DNA from: Cyanobacteria bacterium NC_groundwater_1444_Ag_S-0.65um_54_12
GTDB lineage: Bacteria; Cyanobacteriota; Sericytochromatia; S15B-MN24; VGJW01
DNA length: 8,404 bases
Direction of reading: 5' to 3'
Assembly (NCBI GenBank): GCA_016267585.1
Contig: JACQUT010000269.1
Span: forward strand, 1 to 8,404
This document shows positions 1 through 5,164 of this stretch, piece after piece. Both the position numbers and the translations under genes were made by a program. Under the pieces are notes generated by a model. That model ran no database searches, was not told where the DNA came from, and saw nothing but the letters and a program-made list of their open reading frames with translations. Each line of letters starts with the position of its first letter. Position 1 is the stretch's first letter.

Positions 1-646
1 CCTCCACCAGGCTCACCAGCTCGGTGATGATATTGACATTGCTCGTCTCGAGGTATCCCTGTTTCATCACGACCTTTTCCGCGGGCGGAATATTGGGAGC
101 CAGCAACGGAAAATACGGCAACTGCGCAGGAGACAGGGCGACAACCAGTAGCTTGCCGATCTCGGCCTCTGCTCCTAAAATCGTCCCATCTTCGCGAATC
201 TTGATATTGCGGAGGTCTTCTTTCAGCACGAGCGGGTTCCCAGCGGCGTCCAGGACGTAAGCGCGCTGCGCGGTTACCAGGTGAAGCTGATCGTCGAGGT
301 AGAACTGGCCATCGCGGGTGAGCAGGCGCGTGCCGTCACGCCGTTGCGTGACGAAATAATGCCCCTCCGAGATCAGACCGAGATCTAGCGGATTTCCCGT
401 AGGCCGCAAGTTGCCAGAGCGCTCGTCGCGCCCGACCTCTGCCAGGCGCACTCCAGCCCCCGTCTTGTTGTCAGCCTCCGGCACACTATCTAGTATGTCG
501 ACCACCAGATCGCCGAACGATTCAGCTACGGCCTCCCGGCGCTTGTAGCCATTAGTTGCCGCGTTCGCCAGGTTGTGCGCCAACACATCGACCGTCTGCA
601 TTTGCAATACCATGCCAGAGGCCGCTGCATAAATGCCACGGATCAT
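1..646 (-). CDS. Flagellar basal-body rod / hook-basal body protein, FlgF/FlgG family (C-terminus beyond window)
   Basis: Structural protein of the flagellar rod, exported by the flagellar type III apparatus and assembled in the periplasm. The visible 215 residues open with an N-terminal rod motif (MIRGIYAAASGM, then LAHNLANAATNGYKR at about residues 22-36), typical of FlgE/F/G-family proteins. The middle (DGTRLLTRDGQF, then a segment around residue 130 with DAAGNP) matches the FlgF/FlgG central domain. The last visible residues, GYLETSNVNIITELVSLVE, are the start of the conserved C-terminal helix, so only about 25-35 residues are missing. The projected length of about 245 suggests FlgF or a short FlgG (FlhO/FlhP in Bacillus terms); I cannot choose between them. 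The ATG at 646 has an AGGAGG Shine-Dalgarno six bases upstream and overlaps the stop of the preceding gene by ATGA, so translation is probably coupled. Confidence 0.88.
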   Translation of the reverse strand, partial: MIRGIYAAASGMVLQMQTVDVLAHNLANAATNGYKRREAVAESFGDLVVDILDSVPEADNKTGAGVRLAEVGRDERSGNLRPTGNPLDLGLISEGHYFVTQRRDGTRLLTRDGQFYLDDQLHLVTAQRAYVLDAAGNPLVLKEDLRNIKIREDGTILGAEAEIGKLLVVALSPAQLPYFPLLAPNIPPAEKVVMKQGYLETSNVNIITELVSLVE

Positions 647-867
647 CGTTTCCTCCTGGGCGCTACTTCGGCAGCTTGATCTAGTTGATACAGATAGGCC
701 AGGGTCTCACTCACCGCTATCGTCAGTGCTGGCGGAATTGCTGCGAGATCGAGCCCCGCCATTATTGCCTGTAACTTGTCGCTCGGACGCGCCGCCGCCG
801 GCCCGCTGGACTTGGCCACGGACGCCAGGCTGCCCCAGAGCGCTTCACCAGTAGGTCGTTCTGTCAT
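643..867 (-). CDS. Small protein of unknown function in flagellar operon (74 aa)
   Basis: I do not recognise a family. The 74-residue product has a Gly/Ala/Pro-rich N-terminal half, a helical, mildly hydrophobic stretch (about residues 32-64, with IPPALTIAVSETLAYLYQL) and a basic tail ending PRRKR. There is no signal peptide and no clear membrane segment. Its reality rests on context: the ATG follows the stop of the FliK-like gene directly (TGAATG), and its own TGA overlaps the ATG of the FlgF/FlgG gene (ATGA). The frame is therefore clamped between two recognisable flagellar genes with no free space. A GGAG lies about 8 bases before the ATG, inside the upstream gene. By position it could be a rod/hook export or assembly accessory protein, but this is inferred from neighbours only. 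Confidence 0.6.
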   Translation of the reverse strand: MTERPTGEALWGSLASVAKSSGPAAARPSDKLQAIMAGLDLAAIPPALTIAVSETLAYLYQLDQAAEVAPRRKR

Positions 868-1956
868 TCAAATCACTCCGAGAGCGCGACTCAGCCGACG
901 CAGATCGCGCCGCTTGGGCAACAACGTCGAGATGCTTCGCCCCTGCCCCACCTCATGGACTGCCAGAGCCGCCACGTGATAGCCGGTGGCCGGTGCCAGC
1001 TTTTGACGCAGGCCCGTCAAGCCTTTCTCGACCAGTTGCTTGACGGCTGCATCCTGCACTTCGAAGCTAATAGCCAGGTTGCCGCGCAGCGCGGTGAAAT
1101 CGAGCGTGATCCGGCCTAGATTGCGAGTATCTACCGCCAGGGTGAGCTGAGAGTAACCAGCAGCCACTGCGGCCGGTAGCTCGCTGTTCGCTTGTACCAG
1201 GAACTCACCTGGCATGGGCTGTTGTTCGCGCCACTGGAAAAAAGGGATGTAAAGACTCTTCCCGGGCCGGGTTTGCAGCAATTCCTGGGCATGAAAGAGC
1301 TGCCCGAGGGCAGCCAGCTCAGCTGCCAGTTCACCGGGCAGGCGGCTGTTCTGGGTGGCAAGTTGGGCTTGCTCGCGGATCTGGCGCGTCAATTGATAGA
1401 ACTGCGCCAGCTCGTTTGGCAAAGTGGCCGGACCATTGCCCAGTTGCCAGAAGCTGTGCAGCAACGCCTTGAGGGACTCCAGACCGCGCTGGCCCGGTGG
1501 ACCTTGCTTCAGCACCAGCGTAAGACGCGCCAGCAGGTGCGAGAGCGGACCGCCCGAGAGCAGTTGCAACAGTGCTGCGATATTCTGGTTTTCGGTGGGC
1601 AGACCAAGGGAAAATAGAACGGTGAGGGCCTCGAGATCCACCAGGGAGCTGGCGCCCAGCGCTTGCCAGAGCTGGCGAATTTGCGCAAGCGTGTTTGGTA
1701 CGAGCGGCAGGCCATAGCGCAGCATTTGCTGGGCGATGCGCAGGTTGATGGCGTTGGGGGCCACGCCCTGTCCAGCCAGACGTGCCAGGATGGAGGAATC
1801 GTTGTGGTAGCCGAAGAAACGGGGGCCTTCCGGGCGTTGCCTGGCTGTTTCGAACAGGGTCGGTTCCAGCGTCGGCGTGCCCCGAGCTGGAGCCGTTCCA
1901 GCCTGGGGTATAGCGAGCCCGCGCTCTCCGATGTTTTTGGCGAAATTGACTCCCAC
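868..1956 (-). CDS. FliK-like flagellar hook-length control protein
   Basis: FliK-family proteins act as the molecular ruler and export-specificity switch during hook assembly. This 362-residue frame fits the family layout: a low-complexity N-terminal part rich in Gln, Leu, Ala and Pro (to about residue 265), then a compact C-terminal domain (about 271-335). That domain has the Flg_hook pattern: a strand, an x-LG-x turn (VDTRNLGRITLDF), a second strand (GNLAISFEV), then an amphipathic helix (VKQLVEKGLTGLRQKL) and a final strand (GYHVAALAV). The last 30 residues are basic. The start is GTG at 1956, chosen because AGGAGG lies six bases upstream and no better start exists. The stop touches the next gene's ATG. 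Sequence similarity to known FliK is weak by eye; placement in a flagellar gene run supports the call. Confidence 0.6.
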   Translation of the reverse strand: MGVNFAKNIGERGLAIPQAGTAPARGTPTLEPTLFETARQRPEGPRFFGYHNDSSILARLAGQGVAPNAINLRIAQQMLRYGLPLVPNTLAQIRQLWQALGASSLVDLEALTVLFSLGLPTENQNIAALLQLLSGGPLSHLLARLTLVLKQGPPGQRGLESLKALLHSFWQLGNGPATLPNELAQFYQLTRQIREQAQLATQNSRLPGELAAELAALGQLFHAQELLQTRPGKSLYIPFFQWREQQPMPGEFLVQANSELPAAVAAGYSQLTLAVDTRNLGRITLDFTALRGNLAISFEVQDAAVKQLVEKGLTGLRQKLAPATGYHVAALAVHEVGQGRSISTLLPKRRDLRRLSRALGVI

Positions 1957-1969
1957 CCGTTTCCTCCTG

Positions 1970-2191
1970 TCAGGGCAAGGGTTCTATACCCCGCGCTTGC
2001 CTGGAGCAAACACTTTCACCGCCGTAATAGCCAATACGCTTGGCTTCCAGTGCCACAACCAGCGCCGCTGCCGTTCGTTCAAACGACTTACGAACAGTGG
2101 GAATACCTGCCGATAGCGATGGGATGTGGCAGCGTGATGACTTGCTGGCGACGCCTTCGGGATTGGTACAAGCAGAGTCTGGCATCGCCAA
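1970..2191 (-). other. Gap before flagellar run, with a doubtful 73-codon open frame
   Basis: The 246 bases between the glycosidase stop and the FliK-like start (1957-2202) contain one minus-strand open frame starting TTG at 2191 (or ATG at 2185), with its stop 13 bases before the FliK-like GTG. The last third (FERTAAALVVALEAKRIGYY) looks protein-like and the spacing suits an operon, but the first half is Ser/Pro/Cys-rich and resembles noise. No family is recognised. The same stretch carries a 6-bp inverted repeat GTTCGT/ACGAAC around 2073-2095. It may simply be the 5' region of the flagellar genes. I found no convincing sigma-28 or sigma-54 promoter and no terminator for the glycosidase gene. 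Confidence 0.2.
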
Positions 2192-2202
2192 CGCGCCTTA
2201 TG

Positions 2203-3498
2203 TCAGGGATCTTTAGTCTCAAGAAGTATTGGCTTAATTCCAATTATAATGGAGTCGCCACTTTGTATTGCAACTTTTCCCCCATCTAAATTACGATACT
2301 GTCTAAATTGGCTTGATACCTGTGTTGGCACGTTACTAGCAGTGTTCCAAATAGCTTGCGCTTCATAGTCTCCCGGACGAGATAGACTACATATCCAAGT
2401 TGTGCCATCACTCTGCACTGCGCAGTTACTTGTCATTGTGGCTCCCACAAGCCATTTATAGACTTCTCGGTAGGCGATTCCTGATTTTTGTATTCCTCCT
2501 CGAATGGAACTCCATAATGTCCCCCATCCTTTTTGGGGGTCAGGGTTGGCACCAACCCATTGATACCAATAGAAACGTTCGACACCCATGCTCCAATGCA
2601 AGAGGTAATAACGCGCTACAAATGCAGCTTGCATGTCAAGGTCGGGTAAGTATGCACCTGTCCCCCAACTGCCCTCAGTGTCCCAGAGCGGCTTGGCGCT
2701 TTGCCCGTTGACAACCATGACCTTTCTGATTTCATTTACCAATGAAACGATATTTTCTGGATTTTGTCGGTATCCATGGAATGTTATCACATCAGCATAG
2801 TTACCGCCGCCAGCGGCCAAAAACCGATTGATGTAATCTGCAACAAGATTATCAAAATTTCCTGCAGGATCAGTGGGAGCGACATCGGGGGCGAGTACCA
2901 GAGCATTCGAATCAATGGATTTTATGATTTGATAGGCATGTTGTGCCATGGCAACTATGGTAGCAGTATCTCCTGCCCAAAACTCAGGCAAATTCCACTC
3001 ATTCCAGATCTCCCAGTACTTGATTCTGCCGCCGCGTTCTTTGTTGTGGGTGACAATAGCCCGAACGAAATCATCCCAGTATCTCATATCGCGTGGTGGA
3101 GCGGTGCTCCCCTGTCCAAATCCGCCCGGCTCATCCGGTCCTGAAGTCGGTTCTGAAGAAGCCCACTGGGGAGTGGCTCCGAATGTATAAAGCAGATCAA
3201 TGTTATTATCTTGCGCAAGATCCGATAAACTATCAATTAATTTCCAGTCGTATACGCCTTCCGCAGTGTTAATACGCGCCCATGATGTGAACCTGCCCCA
3301 TAATCGGTTGCTTGAAAAAGCTACCGTGGGCCATGGGATGTCGGAAGAATATAAATGTAGCCCGAAGAGACTGGCTGGTATTTCTGCATGTGAAATCGGA
3401 TCAATGGGTTTGACGTCGGCATTGTTGTCACTATACTTACACCCACCAAACGCAAGCGTAATGACTATAGCTATGATAAATTGATAAATAAGAATCAT
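2203..3498 (-). CDS. GH39-like (clan GH-A) glycoside hydrolase, probable lipoprotein
   Basis: A 431-residue probable extracytoplasmic glycosidase. A hydrophobic leader (residues 1-19) ends in FGGC, so Cys20 is a possible lipidation site, though the leader lacks the usual basic residue and position -3 is Phe. A (beta/alpha)8 barrel of the clan GH-A type follows (about 40-350). GRFTSWARIN and FGATPQWASS match barrel strands; IWNEWN places the acid/base at Glu167; FHGY (240-243) and LWDTEGSWG place the nucleophile at Glu275. The 108-residue spacing is normal for the clan. A small beta domain (about 355-430) closes the protein, as in GH39 enzymes such as xylosidases and the exopolysaccharide hydrolase PslG. 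The substrate cannot be told. The ATG overlaps the stop of a short upstream frame (ATGA) and has only a weak Shine-Dalgarno. The gene is visibly AT-richer than its neighbours, hinting at transfer. Confidence 0.75.
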   Translation of the reverse strand: MILIYQFIIAIVITLAFGGCKYSDNNADVKPIDPISHAEIPASLFGLHLYSSDIPWPTVAFSSNRLWGRFTSWARINTAEGVYDWKLIDSLSDLAQDNNIDLLYTFGATPQWASSEPTSGPDEPGGFGQGSTAPPRDMRYWDDFVRAIVTHNKERGGRIKYWEIWNEWNLPEFWAGDTATIVAMAQHAYQIIKSIDSNALVLAPDVAPTDPAGNFDNLVADYINRFLAAGGGNYADVITFHGYRQNPENIVSLVNEIRKVMVVNGQSAKPLWDTEGSWGTGAYLPDLDMQAAFVARYYLLHWSMGVERFYWYQWVGANPDPQKGWGTLWSSIRGGIQKSGIAYREVYKWLVGATMTSNCAVQSDGTTWICSLSRPGDYEAQAIWNTASNVPTQVSSQFRQYRNLDGGKVAIQSGDSIIIGIKPILLETKDP

Positions 3499-3659
3499 TC
3501 TACAGATTCTTTCCCGAACAGCAGTTCAGCATTCTTGAAATCCTTTTCATCAAGAATCTCAATATCCAGGTCAATCTGATCCACGACTTCAAATGAGAGT
3601 TGAACCGCGCTCTGACCATTTTTAGCTCTGGTACCTTTCAAGAAGTGCCGCCAAACAGC
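3495..3659 (-). CDS. Short open frame overlapping the glycosidase start; small gene or 3' remnant
   Basis: Reading leftward from an in-frame TAG at 3662-3660, 54 codons stay open to a TGA at 3497-3495 that overlaps the glycosidase ATG. The translation is strongly protein-like: a basic beginning (RHFLKGTRAKNGQ), then an acidic, Ile/Leu-rich tail (VDQIDLDIEILDEKDF) ending LFGKESVE. Only one plausible start exists in frame, TTG at 3641, giving 48 residues, with a poor GGCGG ribosome site. Either this is a small TTG-started gene translationally coupled to the glycosidase, or it is the 3' end of a longer gene cut by the TAG or a frameshift. A second frame (ATG at 3708 to TAA at 3622) runs into it and could be the displaced front part. 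I do not recognise the family. Confidence 0.42.
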   Translation of the reverse strand, partial: AVWRHFLKGTRAKNGQSAVQLSFEVVDQIDLDIEILDEKDFKNAELLFGKESVE

Positions 3660-3681
3660 CTAGGTGCGAGGCTGTAATTGC

Positions 3682-3711
3682 ATTATACCCGCTAAAGGCA
3701 ACCACCATGAA
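3682..3711 (-). promoter_or_regulatory. Possible sigma-70 promoter for the glycosidase unit
   Basis: On the minus strand a perfect TATAAT lies at 3687-3682. Eighteen bases upstream is TTCATG (3711-3706), a poor -35 match. Transcription would begin near 3675, about 35 bases before the candidate TTG start at 3641 and about 175 before the glycosidase ATG. The -10 box is convincing in form; the weak -35 makes this a tentative call. Confidence 0.33.
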
Positions 3712-3750
3712 TGTTATGTTAATTACAAAATGGCAAGCGCACCCATTCTG

Positions 3751-3813
3751 AAAAAGCACCGCTGCGCTGCCAGGAAGGCGTCATTGGCCCTGAATCAGTT
3801 GGCAGCGGTGCTT
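3751..3813 (-). terminator. 12-bp inverted repeat, terminator-like on the minus strand
   Basis: AAGCACCGCTGC at 3754-3765 is a perfect reverse complement of GCAGCGGTGCTT at 3802-3813, separated by 36 bases. On the minus strand the second arm runs into five T residues (3755-3751), as in an intrinsic terminator. The loop offers further pairing (CAGG with CCTG, and a second GCTGCC/GGCAGC pair), so a longer hairpin can form. No gene on the minus strand ends just before it, so it may instead insulate the two divergent units or belong to a structured or repeated element. TGGCAAGC (3731-3738) can compete for pairing with GCTTGCCA (3810-3817). Confidence 0.35.
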
Positions 3814-3826
3814 GCCAGCAGTACCG

Positions 3827-3936
3827 GTGAGCCAGGACACGGAAATCTGGTTCCGCAGCCGGGATATTGGGAGCACTCTTACCGGCTCGGTTCGAAATTT
3901 CATGAGCTGGCACCGTTTATTATCACGACGAGCCGG
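3827..3936 (+). ncRNA. Candidate structured leader upstream of the pilin genes
   Basis: The stretch from about 3660 to 4038 before the first pilin has no convincing gene but several helices sharing arms. CGGAA/TTCCG (3840-3844 with 3851-3855) forms a small hairpin. AGCCGG at 3857-3862 pairs with CCGGCT at 3882-3887. The same CCGGCTC segment (3882-3888) can also pair with GAGCTGG (3904-3910, one G-U) or perfectly with GAGCCGG (3930-3936). Mutually exclusive helices are expected of a regulatory RNA, but chance pairing in GC-rich DNA cannot be excluded. I could not match it to cobalamin, TPP or cyclic-di-GMP riboswitch cores. A short hairpin GCGCA/TGCGC also lies at 3995-4007. Confidence 0.22.
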
Positions 3937-4038
3937 GAAGTAGGTGGTAGGGCGCTCTGAAAAGGGACACAAAAAGCGGGATGTGGGGATGCTAGCGCAG
4001 CGTGCGCAGTTTGTCAGCCCATATCCTCACCTGCGGTT

Positions 4039-4046
4039 AAGGAGGT
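4039..4046 (+). promoter_or_regulatory. Strong Shine-Dalgarno of the first pilin
   Basis: AAGGAGGT, a full-length match to the 16S rRNA 3' end, sits five bases before the ATG at 4052. It fixes the start and predicts heavy translation, as expected of a major pilin. The second pilin has nothing comparable. Confidence 0.85.
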
Positions 4047-4051
4047 AGCAG

Positions 4052-4576
4052 ATGGTAAGAGTCAAGGCAAAGCAGTCGGGCGGCTTCACATTGATCGAGC
4101 TGCTGGTGGTGGTCGTCATCATCGGGATCCTGGCCTCGGTGGCCATACCGAACTTCATGGGGGCGCAGGACAAGGCGAAGAACGCCGGCGTGCAGACCAA
4201 TGCCCATACCGTGCAGATGGCGCTGGAGCAATACGCGGTGGATAACGCCAGTGTATATCCGGCATCTTTAAACGAGGCAGCTCCTAACAAGGTGGTAGGG
4301 CAACCGGAATACATTCAAGCCTATCCAAAGACGCCTTGGGGCTTTCAACAAGCCGCTAAAATTGATACTTCTGCTGCGGATGAGCTTAAGCAGAATGGTG
4401 CCACGTTGGACGGTGGTGCTGCAGGGGACGGATCAGCGGCTATCCCTACGGATTCAAAACATTATGGCGCCATTGCCTATAAGAAATATGGAACTGCATC
4501 TGAACAATATGTCATTATAGGGTCAGGAAAGAAAGCTAACAAGGCGGTCATAGCTACCAGACTGCAAAACTTCTGA
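4052..4576 (+). CDS. Prepilin / pseudopilin with class III signal peptide (pilin 1)
   Basis: A 174-residue type IV pilin or type II secretion pseudopilin. The 11-residue basic leader (MVRVKAKQSGG) ends at a prepilin peptidase site, G11|F12, followed by TLIELL with Glu at +5 of the mature protein. A hydrophobic helix (about 15-33) anchors the subunit in the inner membrane before assembly and forms the filament core afterwards. The N-terminal stalk continues to about residue 70; the variable globular part ends in HYGAIAYKKYG and a Lys-rich strand before RLQNF. The mature size is about 163 residues. It is probably the major subunit: it has the best ribosome site and is followed by a strong terminator. 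Its first 200 bases are GC-rich and close to pilin 2 at DNA level, while the rest is AT-richer and diverges. Pilus versus secretion pseudopilus cannot be settled here. Confidence 0.93.
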   Translation: MVRVKAKQSGGFTLIELLVVVVIIGILASVAIPNFMGAQDKAKNAGVQTNAHTVQMALEQYAVDNASVYPASLNEAAPNKVVGQPEYIQAYPKTPWGFQQAAKIDTSAADELKQNGATLDGGAAGDGSAAIPTDSKHYGAIAYKKYGTASEQYVIIGSGKKANKAVIATRLQNF

Positions 4577-4597
4577 TTAGCGGCAGCTAGCTTAATT

Positions 4598-4642
4598 ATG
4601 ACGGCGCTTGCAAAACCGCAAGGGCAGCGCCGTCATTTTTTT
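4598..4642 (+). terminator. Intrinsic terminator / attenuator between the pilin genes
   Basis: ATGACGGCGCT (4598-4608) and AGCGCCGTCAT (4626-4636) form a perfect 11-bp stem around a 17-base loop, directly followed by six more T residues (4637-4642). It begins 22 bases after the pilin 1 stop, a textbook position. Its first three bases are the apparent start codon of pilin 2, so it also overlaps coding sequence. Partial readthrough would set the ratio of pilin 1 to pilin 2 and the transporter genes. Confidence 0.88.
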
Positions 4643-5152
4643 CGCCTCACCGTCAGGAGCGCGACCAGACCAGCCGCGAACGGCTTCACCCTCATCGAGC
4701 TCATAGTGGTGATGATCGTCATCGCCCTCCTGGCTGCCGTGGCCGTGCCGAACTTCGTGGGGGCGCAGGACAAGGCGCGGAATGCCGGCGTGCAGACCAA
4801 TGCTCACACCGTGCAGCTGGCGCTCGAACAGTACGGTGTCGACAAGGTGGGGGTGTACCCGGACGATCTGAATAGCGTGGTGGGCAATCCGGAATACATC
4901 TTCAGTTACCCCCGCACTCCCTGGGGTACGCAACAAGCCATTAACTCGGCCATTGCCGCCGACGAGGCCAAGGTACCGGGCGATGAGTTCGGTGCCGGAG
5001 CGATAGCGGCGCCCAGTACCACCTTGCACTACGGGGCGATCGCCTATAAAATCGCAGCGATCGCCACTGCCAAAGAGCGTTATATTATCCAGGGAACGGG
5101 CAAGAAAACCGCTAAAGCCATCGTGGCAATCAGACTGGAAAATTTCAAATAA
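4598..5152 (+). CDS. Second prepilin / pseudopilin, paralogue of pilin 1 (pilin 2)
   Basis: A 184-residue prepilin. Its unusually long leader of 29 residues is basic (including RRHFFRLTVR) and ends at G29|F30 before TLIELIVV, with Glu34 at +5. The hydrophobic helix spans about 33-51. It shares with pilin 1 the stretch from PNF-x-GAQDKA-x-NAGVQTNAHTVQ through EQY, the motifs NPEYI and TPWG, HYGAIAYK, and the closing GKK--KA--A-RL-NF pattern, so the two arose by tandem duplication. The mature length is about 155 residues. The only ATG, GTG or TTG in frame before the cleavage site is ATG 4598, which lacks a Shine-Dalgarno and lies in the base of the terminator stem. Translation may depend on ribosomes finishing pilin 1 22 bases upstream. 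It is probably a less abundant or minor subunit. The TAA is 12 bases before the ABC ATPase gene. Confidence 0.92.
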   Translation: MTALAKPQGQRRHFFRLTVRSATRPAANGFTLIELIVVMIVIALLAAVAVPNFVGAQDKARNAGVQTNAHTVQLALEQYGVDKVGVYPDDLNSVVGNPEYIFSYPRTPWGTQQAINSAIAADEAKVPGDEFGAGAIAAPSTTLHYGAIAYKIAAIATAKERYIIQGTGKKTAKAIVAIRLENFK

Positions 5153-5164
5153 GGGGATGATGGT

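Noticed and set aside
1192..1617. Plus-strand 141-codon open frame inside the FliK-like gene
   Set aside because: Antisense to a protein with a recognisable C-terminal domain and good start; its translation has no family features and it lacks operon context.
2160..2220. Sigma-28 flagellar promoter on the minus strand (CTAAAG near 2215)
   Set aside because: The partner element at 15-base spacing reads GCGCGTTG rather than GCCGATAA.
3827..3850. Cobalamin riboswitch, suggested by GAGCCAGGACAC
   Set aside because: Only this short 3' box resembles the consensus; the other conserved core blocks are missing or out of order.
3870..3905. tRNA, suggested by CGGTTCGAAATT
   Set aside because: The T-arm stem does not pair and there is no acceptor or anticodon stem at the right distances.
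3907..3925. Sigma-54 promoter for the pilins (TGGCAC near 3908)
   Set aside because: The -24 element matches, but at the required spacing there is no GC of the -12 element (TTAT instead of TTGC).
3664..3960. Plus-strand 98-codon frame before the pilins
   Set aside because: No ribosome site and no recognisable domain. It overlaps the inverted repeats and the open frames on both strands are equally long, as expected by chance.
4574..4576. TGA recoded as an amino acid, fusing the two pilins
   Set aside because: Other genes in the window end in TGA at tight ATGA overlaps, and readthrough would place a signal peptide inside the protein.
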